The notes under the pieces: generated by a model
Seen by the model: only the letters and a program-made list of their open reading frames with translations
Told to the model about the DNA's origin: nothing
Database searches by the model: none
Shown: in pieces, positions 1 through 5,749 of the stretch
Position numbering within the stretch: the first letter of the stretch is position 1
How the letters are laid out: each line of letters opens with the position of its first letter
Program-made: the position numbers and the translations under genes
NCBI GenBank assembly: GCA_036265615.1
Contig: DATAOT010000202.1
Span: forward strand, 1 to 6,546
Length of the DNA: 6,546 bases
Reading direction: 5' to 3'
Source of the DNA: DATAFF01 sp036265615
GTDB lineage: Bacteria; Pseudomonadota; Alphaproteobacteria; Rhizobiales; Aestuariivirgaceae

Positions 1-866
1 TCGGCGAGCCGCATCCCGAAGGCGCGGCGCTCCTTGACATAGGCGGCGGCGATCTCGAGGCAGCGCTTGGCGAGGCCGAGCCAGCGCATGCAGTGGGTGA
101 GGCGGGCCGGACCGAGGCGGATCTGGGTAATGCGCAAGCCGTCGCCCTCCTCGAGCAGGCGGTGCTCGATCGGGATCTCGAGGCCGTCGAATTCGAGCTC
201 GCACACCCCGCCATGCTCGTCGGGCCCCATATTGGCGATGCGGCGCACGATGCGCCAGCCGGGATCGTCGCGGTGGAACAGGAAGGCCGACAGGCCGCGG
301 CGCGGATCATCGGAGGTGCGGGCGATCAGGATGAAATGGCCGGCAACGGCGGCACCCGTAATGAACCATTTGCGGCCATGGATCACATAGCGGTCGTTGC
401 GCCGCTCGGCCCGGGTCAGCATCATGCCGCCGGGATCCGAGCCCGAGCCCGGGCTCGGCTCGGTCATCACGAAGGAGGAACGGACCTTGCCGTCGATGAT
501 CGGCTGCAGCCAACGATCCTTGGCCCTGTCGTCCGGCAGCACCTTGTTCAGGAGGTTCATGTTGCCGTCGTCGGGGGCCTGGCAGTTGAGGCAGACAGGG
601 CCGAAGATCGAGCGGTTGGCCTCCTCGTAAAAGGCGGCCCAGCCGGTTATGGCCAAGCCGAGGCCGCCACGCTCGCGCGGCATCTGCGGCGCCCACAGAC
701 CGGCTTGGCGCGCCCGCGCCCGCACCTCGTCGCAAAGATCGATGCGGATGTTGTCATATTCGTCATAGGTGGAGCGGTCCTGCTCGAGCGGCATGATCTC
801 GCGCTCGACGAAGCTGCGAAGCCGCGCGCAGAGATCCACAATGTCGGCCGGCAAGGTGAAGTCCAT
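1..866 (-). CDS. acyl-CoA dehydrogenase family protein, 3' end outside the window
   Basis: This is a probable FAD-dependent acyl-CoA dehydrogenase, a cytoplasmic enzyme that oxidises an acyl-CoA to the 2,3-enoyl-CoA and passes electrons to ETF. The first 288 codons are visible; family members are usually about 380-430 residues, so the C-terminal part is missing. The N-terminal helical region spans roughly residues 1-125. The FAD/substrate-binding beta domain follows, with TEPSPGSGSDP at about 135-145 and KWFITGA at 166-172. The C-terminal helical domain begins near 235 and includes RRAFG at 280-284, the usual ERxxFG element. The signature loop is longer than the common TEPxAGSD form. The HCMRWLG stretch (258-264) resembles the ACAD10/11-like branch. 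The ATG at 866 is preceded by GGAGG (874-878) with 7 bases of spacing, a strong ribosome binding site. The gene lies 21 bases downstream of the SDR gene on the same strand, so the two probably form an operon. The chain-length preference and the late catalytic glutamate cannot be judged from this fragment. Confidence 0.93.
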   Translation of the reverse strand, partial: MDFTLPADIVDLCARLRSFVEREIMPLEQDRSTYDEYDNIRIDLCDEVRARARQAGLWAPQMPRERGGLGLAITGWAAFYEEANRSIFGPVCLNCQAPDDGNMNLLNKVLPDDRAKDRWLQPIIDGKVRSSFVMTEPSPGSGSDPGGMMLTRAERRNDRYVIHGRKWFITGAAVAGHFILIARTSDDPRRGLSAFLFHRDDPGWRIVRRIANMGPDEHGGVCELEFDGLEIPIEHRLLEEGDGLRITQIRLGPARLTHCMRWLGLAKRCLEIAAAYVKERRAFGMRLA

Positions 867-887
867 GCGATTTCCTCCGGTCCAGCG

Positions 888-1673
888 CTAGAGCATATGA
901 CCGCCGTCGACGACCACGGTCGAGCCGGTCATGAAGCCTGACGCCCGGGGCGAAGCGAGCAGCAGCAGGGTTCCGTCAAGGTCGCTTGGATCGCCGAACC
1001 GGCGCTGCGGAATCTGCATCCTCAGAGCTTCACCTGCGGGGGTGGAAAAGAAATCGGCAGTCATCTCGCTTTGGACATAGCCCGGGGCGATGGCATTCAC
1101 CCTGATGCCGTTGCGGGCCAGCTCGAGGGCGAGCGCGCGCGTCATCTGGATGACGCCTGCCTTGGCCACAGCATAAGCGGCAAGATTGGTTCCGACGCGA
1201 AAGCCGAGGACCGAAGCGATGTTGATGATCGAACCCGGCTTGCGGGCGCCGATCATGCGCCGGGCGGCCTCCTGGGCGGTGAACCAGACGGCGTCGAGAT
1301 TGATCGACATGACGGCCCGCCATTCATCCTCGCCAAGCTCGACGCCGCGCTTCAGGCTGCCGGAAATGCCAGCATTGTTGAGGAGGAGGGTGACAGTGCC
1401 GAAAGCCTGTTCGGCGGCATCGAAGGCGGCAAGGATGCGGGAGCGGTCGGAGACGTCGAGCTCGACGGCGTGGCTCCTGCCGCCAGCGGCAGCGATGTCC
1501 CGGCTGAGCGCTTCCAGCCGGTCGCGCCGGCGGGCGCCCACCACGACCCGGGCACCGTGGGCGGCGAGGACCATGGCGAAGCGCCGCCCGAGGCCGGAAG
1601 AGGCGCCGGTGACCAGCGCCACCTCGCCGCTCAGATCGAACAATTGCGCTGCCGTGGCGACGGTGCTCTCCAT
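888..1673 (-). CDS. short-chain dehydrogenase/reductase (SDR), classical type
   Basis: This is a 261-residue classical SDR, an NAD(P)-dependent oxidoreductase that interconverts a hydroxyl and a keto group in the cytoplasm. The Rossmann glycine motif TGASSGLG is at 22-29, NNAG at 99-102, the structural Asn at 125 (SINLDAV), the catalytic Ser at 154 and YAVAK (Tyr167, Lys171) after it. PG at 197-198 and a C-terminal VVVDGGHML complete the fold. The arginine cluster after beta-strand 2 (GARRRDR, 46-52) suggests NADP(H) over NAD(H), but this is an inference. Length is normal. The ATG at 1673 is chosen because GAGGG (1677-1681) sits 3 bases upstream on the minus strand and the protein then starts like its relatives. 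An in-frame TTG at 1700 would add nine residues and has no evident ribosome binding site. It is the first gene of an apparent operon with the acyl-CoA dehydrogenase and is divergent from the TRAP permease genes. It could act as a 3-oxoacyl reductase or a hydroxy-acid dehydrogenase; the substrate cannot be told from sequence. Confidence 0.95.
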   Translation of the reverse strand: MESTVATAAQLFDLSGEVALVTGASSGLGRRFAMVLAAHGARVVVGARRRDRLEALSRDIAAAGGRSHAVELDVSDRSRILAAFDAAEQAFGTVTLLLNNAGISGSLKRGVELGEDEWRAVMSINLDAVWFTAQEAARRMIGARKPGSIINIASVLGFRVGTNLAAYAVAKAGVIQMTRALALELARNGIRVNAIAPGYVQSEMTADFFSTPAGEALRMQIPQRRFGDPSDLDGTLLLLASPRASGFMTGSTVVVDGGHML

Positions 1674-1703
1674 GATCCCTCGTGCGGCGAACCGGCCCAA
1701 ATG

Positions 1704-1747
1704 GGGCTTTTGTGTTTGTCGGCCCTGCCTCTATAGTCGAAAAGCCC
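1704..1747. promoter_or_regulatory. inverted repeat in divergent intergenic region, possible operator
   Basis: GGGCTTTT (1704-1711) and AAAAGCCC (1740-1747) form a perfect 8-bp inverted repeat with a 28-base interval. It lies in the 128-base gap between the divergent SDR and TRAP small-subunit genes. The arms flank a possible -35/-10 pair for the plus strand, so a regulator bound here could control one or both directions. No regulator gene is present in the window. The same interval also has GCCCTGC at 1722-1728 and again at 1744-1750. An 8-bp arm in GC-rich DNA can occur by chance, so this is only a candidate. Confidence 0.3.
1710..1737 (+). promoter_or_regulatory. possible sigma-70-type promoter for the TRAP permease genes
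   Basis: TATAGT (1732-1737) matches the -10 consensus at five of six bases. TTGTGT (1710-1715) matches only the first three bases of the -35 consensus, at a 16-base spacing. Transcription would begin near 1744 and give a leader of about 58 bases to the GTG at 1802. The core CTATAG (1731-1736) is its own reverse complement. On the minus strand TATAGA (1730-1735) lies 17 bases from TTGGGC (1753-1758), which could serve the SDR gene in an overlapping, face-to-face arrangement. Both -35 matches are weak. Confidence 0.25.
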
Positions 1748-1801
1748 TGCAGGCCCAAGTCGCGAGGGACCAGGGCAGAGCGGTGTCAACGGGGAACCCG
1801 C

Positions 1802-2341
1802 GTGAAGCGTCTGCTGTCGTTCAGTCGCGCCATCGATCGGCTTTCGGTGTGGGTCGGCCAGTTGGCGGCAATCGCCATGCTGGCGGCATGCGCGGTGAGC
1901 TGCGGCAATGCGCTCCTGCGCTATTCGCTCAGCATCACCTCGAATTTCTGGCTGGAGATCCAGTGGTACCTGTTCGGGGCGATGTTCATGCTCGGCGCCG
2001 CCTATACGCTGAAGCTCAACGAGCATGTGCGGGTGGACCTGGTCTACGGAATGCTCAAGCCGCGGACGCGGCTCATCATCGACATTCTCGGCACCCTGCT
2101 CTTCCTCATTCCCACCTGCGTCGTCGGCGGCTGGCTCACCTTCTGGTTCTTCTGGGACTCCTGGCAGACGGGCGAGCTGTCGGCCAACGCCGCCGGGCTG
2201 CCGCGCTGGCCGGCCAAGCTCATGTTCCCGCTCGGCTTCGGGCTCCTCTTGCTGCAGGCACTCTCGGAGTTGATCAAACGCTCGGAGGCGCTGCTTGGAC
2301 ATTTCGCCTTCGACACGTCCTATGAAAAGCCGGTGCAGTGA
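1802..2341 (+). CDS. TRAP transporter small permease subunit (DctQ family)
   Basis: This is a 179-residue small integral-membrane subunit of a tripartite ATP-independent periplasmic transporter, which pairs with the large subunit to form the Na+-driven importer. Four hydrophobic segments are visible at about 14-38, 48-70, 91-117 and 138-158. The second is followed by GAAYTLKLNEHVRVDL (65-80), which matches the DctQ element after helix 2. The stretch NAAGLPRWPAKLMFPLGF (129-146) is typical of the mannitol/chloroaromatic and TakQ-like subgroup. The start is taken as the GTG at 1802, because GGGGA (1791-1795) lies 6 bases upstream and the protein then begins MKRLLSF. An in-frame ATG at 1682 would add 40 residues that resemble no DctQ N-terminus and would cross the divergent promoter region. 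The gene overlaps the next by four bases (GTGA), so translational coupling is likely. The partner binding protein is encoded on the opposite strand further right. Confidence 0.93.
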   Translation: MKRLLSFSRAIDRLSVWVGQLAAIAMLAACAVSCGNALLRYSLSITSNFWLEIQWYLFGAMFMLGAAYTLKLNEHVRVDLVYGMLKPRTRLIIDILGTLLFLIPTCVVGGWLTFWFFWDSWQTGELSANAAGLPRWPAKLMFPLGFGLLLLQALSELIKRSEALLGHFAFDTSYEKPVQ

Positions 2342-3753
2342 GCATGGAGCCGATCACGGTTGCTCCGTACATGTTCGCAGGACTCGTGATCTTCCTGCTG
2401 ATCGGTTATCCGGTGGCGTTCTCGCTGGCAGCGGTGGGGCTCGGCTTCGCGTTCTTCGGCATCGAAACGAACCTGCTCGAGTCGAGCTTCCTCAACACGA
2501 TCCCGCTCAGGCTGTTCGGCATCATGTCGAACGATCTCCTGCTGGCGATCCCGTTCTTCACGCTCATGGGAGCGATCCTCGAGCGCTCCAGGCTGGCCGA
2601 GGACATGATCGAGGGCTTCGGCCAGCTGTTCGGGCCGGTGCGCGGGGGGCTCGCCTATGCGGTCGTGCTGGTCGGAGCCATCCTCGGAGCGATCACCGGC
2701 ACGGTTGCGGCATCGGTCATCGCGATGGCGCTGATCGCGCTGCCGGTGATGATGCGCTACGGCTACGACATGCGGCTCGCGACCGGCGTTATCGCCGCCT
2801 CGGGCACCATCACCCAGCTGATCCCGCCGGCGCTGGTGCTGGTGGTTCTTGCCGATCAGCTCGGGCGATCGGTCGGCGACATGTATCGCGGCGCAATCGG
2901 CCCAAGCGTCGTGCAGGTGGCGCTGTTCTGCCTCTACATCCTGTTCCTCAGCCTGTGGCGGCCGGCGGCAATGCCAGCGCTGCCGGCGGAGGCGCGGACA
3001 CTTCGCGGCATGGCGCTCGCCTGGAAGCTGATCCGCGGCATGGTGCCGTCGCTCGCCCTCATCTTCGTGGTGCTCGGCACGATCCTGCTCGGCCTGGCGA
3101 CGCCGACCGAGTCGGGGGCGATGGGGGTTGCCGGAGCGCTGCTGCTCGCCGTCGTCAGCCGCCGCCTCAGTCTCAGCGAGTTCTGGCATGCGGTCGACGC
3201 GAGCACCCGCATCTCCACCATGGTGGTGTTCATCCTCATCGGTTCGACGATCTTTTCCTCGATCTTCCAGGGCTTCTACGGCGGGGTTTGGCTCGAAGGG
3301 CTGCTCAGGTCGCTGCCCGGCGGCCAGGTCGGCTTCCTGGTCTTCGTCAACGTCTTCGTCTTCATCCTCGCCTTCTTTCTCGATTTCTTCGAGATCGCCT
3401 TCATCATCATCCCTCTGCTGGCGCCGGTGGCCGAAAAGCTTGGCATCGACCTGATCTGGTTCGGCATCCTGATCGGGGCCAACATGCAGACCTCCTTCAT
3501 GCATCCGCCATTCGGCTTCGCGCTGTTCTATCTGCGCGGCGTTGCGCCGGAGGAGGTGAGGACCAACGACATCTATCTCGGGGCGATCCCGTGGGTGGGG
3601 CTGCAGCTGGTTCTGGTGGTGATCCTGATCTTTTTCCCGCAGATCGTGACCGCCTTTCTCGAGCACGGCCCGGCGATCGACCCGAACCAGATCCAGGAGC
3701 TCAACATTCCCTCGCCCGAGGATATCCCGGCACCGCAGCTTCAGCCGCAATAG
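2338..3753 (+). CDS. TRAP transporter large permease subunit (DctM family)
   Basis: This is a 471-residue polytopic inner-membrane protein, the ion-coupled translocation subunit of the TRAP importer. About eleven to twelve hydrophobic segments run from residue 10 to 440. Family elements visible are IPFFTLMGAILERS (71-84), GAITGTVAASVIAMALIALP (117-136), GTITQLIPP (156-164), ATPTESGA (254-261), a very hydrophobic FFLDFFEIAFIIIPL (346-360) and QTSFMHPPFGFALFYLRG (384-401). The last is characteristic of the TakM/FcbT3-like (mannitol/chloroaromatic, COG4664-type) subgroup. After the last helix there is a proline- and acid-containing tail of about 30 residues (441-471). The GTG at 2338 overlaps the TGA of the small-subunit gene. 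The ATG at 2344, two codons later, is an equally good start; neither has a strong ribosome binding site, which fits translational coupling. The stop lies only 6 bases from the stop of the convergent binding-protein gene. Confidence 0.95.
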   Translation: MSMEPITVAPYMFAGLVIFLLIGYPVAFSLAAVGLGFAFFGIETNLLESSFLNTIPLRLFGIMSNDLLLAIPFFTLMGAILERSRLAEDMIEGFGQLFGPVRGGLAYAVVLVGAILGAITGTVAASVIAMALIALPVMMRYGYDMRLATGVIAASGTITQLIPPALVLVVLADQLGRSVGDMYRGAIGPSVVQVALFCLYILFLSLWRPAAMPALPAEARTLRGMALAWKLIRGMVPSLALIFVVLGTILLGLATPTESGAMGVAGALLLAVVSRRLSLSEFWHAVDASTRISTMVVFILIGSTIFSSIFQGFYGGVWLEGLLRSLPGGQVGFLVFVNVFVFILAFFLDFFEIAFIIIPLLAPVAEKLGIDLIWFGILIGANMQTSFMHPPFGFALFYLRGVAPEEVRTNDIYLGAIPWVGLQLVLVVILIFFPQIVTAFLEHGPAIDPNQIQELNIPSPEDIPAPQLQPQ

Positions 3754-3759
3754 CGAAGC

Positions 3760-4851
3760 TCACGCCTTGGGTCGGGTGCGGATCTGGAAGTTGTCGAAGG
3801 CGTATTCGCAGACCTGGAACCAGAGGTATTCGTTGTTCCGGTAGCTCATGTAGGCGTCGTGCATCTTCTTGAACTCGGCATTGTCCTTGCCGATCTCGGC
3901 ATAAAGCTCGTTCGACGCCTTGAGGCAGGCTTCCATGACGTCCGGCGGGAACGGGCGCAGCTTCGTGCCGCTCGCGACAAGGCTTTTGATTGCCGGCGGG
4001 TTGAGCGCGTCATAGCGCGCCAGCATCTCGAGATTGGCAGCGGCGGCGGCCGAGGTCAGGAGCGACTGGTAGCTCTTGGGCAGGGCGCGCCACTTGTCGA
4101 TATTGATGAAGAAATGGATGGTCGGCCCGCCCTCCCACCAGCCGGGATAATAATAATAGGGCGCCACCTTGTTGAAACCGAGCCTGGCATCGTCGTAGGG
4201 GCCGACCCATTCGGTGGCATCGATGGTGCCCTTCTCGAGCGCCTGATAGATCTCGCCGCCGGCGATCTGCTGCGGCGACACGCCGAGCTTCGACAGCACC
4301 CGGCCGGCAAGCCCGGCGATGCGCATCTTGAGCCCGCTGAGATCGGCCACCGATTTGATCTCGCGGCGGAACCAGCCGCCCATCTGGGCGCCGGTGTTGC
4401 CGCCCGGCAGGGAGTAGATCTTGTACTTCTCGTAAAAGGCATTGAGCATGTCCTGGCCGCCGCCGAAATAGAGCCAGGCATTCTGCTGGCGGGCATTCAT
4501 GCCGAACGGCACGCAGGTGCCGAAGGCGAAGGTCGGGTCCTTGCCGACATAATAATAGGAGGCGGTCTGGCACATCTCGACCGAGCCATTGGTGACGGCG
4601 TCGGCAGCCTGCAGGCCGGGCACGATCTCGTTCGAGGGAAAGACCTGGATGTGGAAATTGCCGTCGGTGGCGTCCGAGACGGTTCTCGAGAGGCTTTCAG
4701 CGACGGCGAAGATGGTGTCGAGATTCTTCGGGAAGGACGAGGTCAGGCGCCATTTCAGCACCGGCTGCGACTGGGCGACGGCGGGGGCGGCGAGCATGGC
4801 CGAGCCGATCGCCGACACCCCTGCGGATCGCACGAACTTCCTGCGGTTCAT
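3760..4851 (-). CDS. TRAP transporter periplasmic substrate-binding protein, TakP-like (alpha-keto acid type)
   Basis: This is a 363-residue extracytoplasmic solute receptor (DctP family) that captures substrate in the periplasm and delivers it to the TRAP membrane subunits. The N-terminus is a Tat signal: twin arginines in NRRKFV (2-7), a hydrophobic stretch to about 22 and a likely cleavage after AAPAVA (21-26). The mature domain has SSFPKNLDTI (38-47), VPGLQAADAV (77-86), PGGNTGAQMGGWFRREI (149-165), LKMRIAG (174-180), GTIDATEWVGPYDD (208-221) and PYYYYPGWWEGGP (231-243). This pattern closely follows TakP of Rhodobacter sphaeroides, which binds pyruvate and other 2-oxo acids with a Na+. 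Candidate ligand and Na+ contacts are Gln156, Arg177, Trp215 and Glu240. The ATG at 4851 is chosen because it places the twin-arginine motif at residues 3-4 and has GAGAGG (4862-4867) upstream. The in-frame start at 4893 would put a 14-residue non-signal leader before it. Unusually for TRAP loci, the gene is convergent with its permease genes. The substrate could be a 2-oxo acid or a related 2-substituted or aromatic acid. Confidence 0.95.
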   Translation of the reverse strand: MNRRKFVRSAGVSAIGSAMLAAPAVAQSQPVLKWRLTSSFPKNLDTIFAVAESLSRTVSDATDGNFHIQVFPSNEIVPGLQAADAVTNGSVEMCQTASYYYVGKDPTFAFGTCVPFGMNARQQNAWLYFGGGQDMLNAFYEKYKIYSLPGGNTGAQMGGWFRREIKSVADLSGLKMRIAGLAGRVLSKLGVSPQQIAGGEIYQALEKGTIDATEWVGPYDDARLGFNKVAPYYYYPGWWEGGPTIHFFINIDKWRALPKSYQSLLTSAAAAANLEMLARYDALNPPAIKSLVASGTKLRPFPPDVMEACLKASNELYAEIGKDNAEFKKMHDAYMSYRNNEYLWFQVCEYAFDNFQIRTRPKA

Positions 4852-4878
4852 CCTGTCGTTTCCTCTCAAAGCCGAAGC

Positions 4879-4891
4879 GTCCATGATGGAC
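4879..4891. promoter_or_regulatory. 13-bp palindrome upstream of the binding-protein gene, possible operator
   Basis: GTCCATGATGGAC has perfect 6-bp arms around one central base. It lies in the 102-base divergent gap, 27 bases upstream of the binding-protein ATG (minus strand) and 62 bases before the hydrolase ATG (plus strand). This is a plausible place for a dimeric repressor. No matching second copy is visible in the window and no regulator is encoded, so the role is inferred only from symmetry and position. Confidence 0.3.
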
Positions 4892-4941
4892 AAGCAGGCC
4901 AGGGTCGGGCACTCGGCATGGAATCCGCCTGCCGGTCAAGC

Positions 4942-4947
4942 TAAAAT
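4942..4947 (+). promoter_or_regulatory. possible -10 element just before the C26 hydrolase start
   Basis: TAAAAT matches the sigma-70 -10 consensus at five of six bases and stands out in GC-rich surroundings. A -35 at the right distance (TGGAAT, 4919-4924, 17-base spacing) is poor. If used, transcription would start at or next to the ATG at 4954, giving a leaderless or nearly leaderless message. That fits the absence of a convincing ribosome binding site before this gene. Confidence 0.3.
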
Positions 4948-4953
4948 CAGGCC

Positions 4954-5742
4954 ATGTCGACAGCGACCAGAGATGCCAAGCCGCTTGTGGGACTCCCGGC
5001 CGATACGTTCGAGGACAGGGGATTCATCTTTCACTCGATCGGCGACAAATATCTGCGCGCCGTGGCCGAGGTGGCAGGCTGCGTCCCGATCATGATCCCG
5101 GCGCTCGATGCCGATCTCGAGCTCGAGGGGCTGCTCGACCGCCTGGACGGGGTGGTGATGACGGGGGCGGTGTCGAATGTGCATCCGCCACATTACGGGG
5201 CGGTGGCGACGGAGCGGCATGAGCCCTATGACCATCGCCGCGACCGGCTGACCCTGAAGCTCATCGCCCAGGTCATCGAGCGCGGCATGCCGCTCATGTG
5301 CATCTGCCGCGGCTTCCAGGAGCTCAATGTGGTGCTTGGGGGCACGCTGGCGACCGAGCTTCAGGAGCTGCCGGGGCGCCTCGACCACCGCGCACCGAAG
5401 TCGACCGAGATCGCCGTGCGCTACGGTCCGGCTCATCCCGTCGCCGTCACCCCCGGCGGCCAGCTCGAACAGATTCTCGGCAAGCGGGAGGCGATGGTCA
5501 ACACGGTCCATCGACAGGGAATCGACCGGCTGGCGCCGCAGCTCGCCGTCGAGGCGACGGCGCCCGACGGGACGGTCGAAGCGGTGTCGGTCAAGGGCGC
5601 GCGCGGTTTCGCCATGGGTTTCCAGTGGCACCCCGAATACAAGGCTGCCGACAATCCCGACTCGGTCAAGCTGTTCGAGGCTTTCGGTGCCGCCGCGCGC
5701 GTTTTCGCGGCTCGGTCCCGCAGCCTGCGTTGCGCCTCCTGA
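4954..5742 (+). CDS. gamma-glutamyl-gamma-aminobutyrate hydrolase family protein (peptidase C26, PuuD-like)
   Basis: This is a 262-residue class-I glutamine-amidotransferase-like hydrolase. PuuD, the best-known relative, cleaves gamma-glutamyl-GABA in putrescine catabolism; other members hydrolyse different gamma-glutamyl amides, so the exact substrate is open. The N-terminal PLVGLPAD (10-17) begins the fold. DGVVMTGAVSNVHPPHYG (65-82) corresponds to the substrate loop, and DHRRDRLTLKLI (93-104) precedes the nucleophile elbow. The nucleophile is Cys118 in CICRGFQELNVVLGG (116-130), with His226 and Glu228 in FQWHPE (223-228) completing the triad. NTVHRQGID (183-191) is the usual NSxHxQ-like loop. 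Oddly, residue 116, two before the nucleophile, is a second cysteine where relatives usually have Gly or Ala. The ATG at 4954 has only a weak CAGG upstream and a TATAAT-like box so close that a leaderless transcript is possible. The gene is divergent from the TRAP binding protein and convergent with the dehalogenase, 7 bases apart. No polyamine genes are visible nearby to support a PuuD-specific role. Confidence 0.93.
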   Translation: MSTATRDAKPLVGLPADTFEDRGFIFHSIGDKYLRAVAEVAGCVPIMIPALDADLELEGLLDRLDGVVMTGAVSNVHPPHYGAVATERHEPYDHRRDRLTLKLIAQVIERGMPLMCICRGFQELNVVLGGTLATELQELPGRLDHRAPKSTEIAVRYGPAHPVAVTPGGQLEQILGKREAMVNTVHRQGIDRLAPQLAVEATAPDGTVEAVSVKGARGFAMGFQWHPEYKAADNPDSVKLFEAFGAAARVFAARSRSLRCAS

Positions 5743-5749
5743 CGGCTGA

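Noticed and set aside
888..894. CTAGAGC at the end of the SDR gene, resembling the hairpin repeat at 6488-6532
   Set aside because: It is the reverse of the SDR stop codon and its last codons, and no second arm is present, so the match is coincidental.
93..941. Open frame of 282 codons antisense to the acyl-CoA dehydrogenase
   Set aside because: The product shows no domain and crosses the end of the SDR gene; the minus strand encodes a clear acyl-CoA dehydrogenase.
1676..1769. TCCCTCG (1676-1682) and CGAGGGA (1763-1769) inverted pair
   Set aside because: The left copy is the SDR ribosome binding site, and 7-bp matches of this GC content are expected by chance over this distance.
2320..3750. 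Open frame of 476 codons on the minus strand spanning the whole large TRAP permease gene
   Set aside because: The product is a low-complexity run of Glu, Asp, Arg, His and Gln with no recognisable domain. It is the antisense shadow of a hydrophobic, high-GC gene.
2295..3872. Open frame of 525 codons on the plus strand in another frame over the same gene
   Set aside because: It is Arg/Ala/Gly-rich with no motifs, overlaps a clear DctM gene and has no ribosome binding site; it is a codon-bias shadow.
4852..4893. N-terminal extension of the TRAP receptor to an in-frame start at 4893
   Set aside because: It would place 14 polar residues before the twin-arginine motif, and the palindrome at 4879-4891 would be coding. 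The start at 4851 has an upstream GAGAGG and gives a normal Tat signal.
3859..4944. Open frame of 361 codons antisense to the TRAP receptor
   Set aside because: It has no family features, while the opposite strand encodes a full TakP-like protein with a Tat signal.
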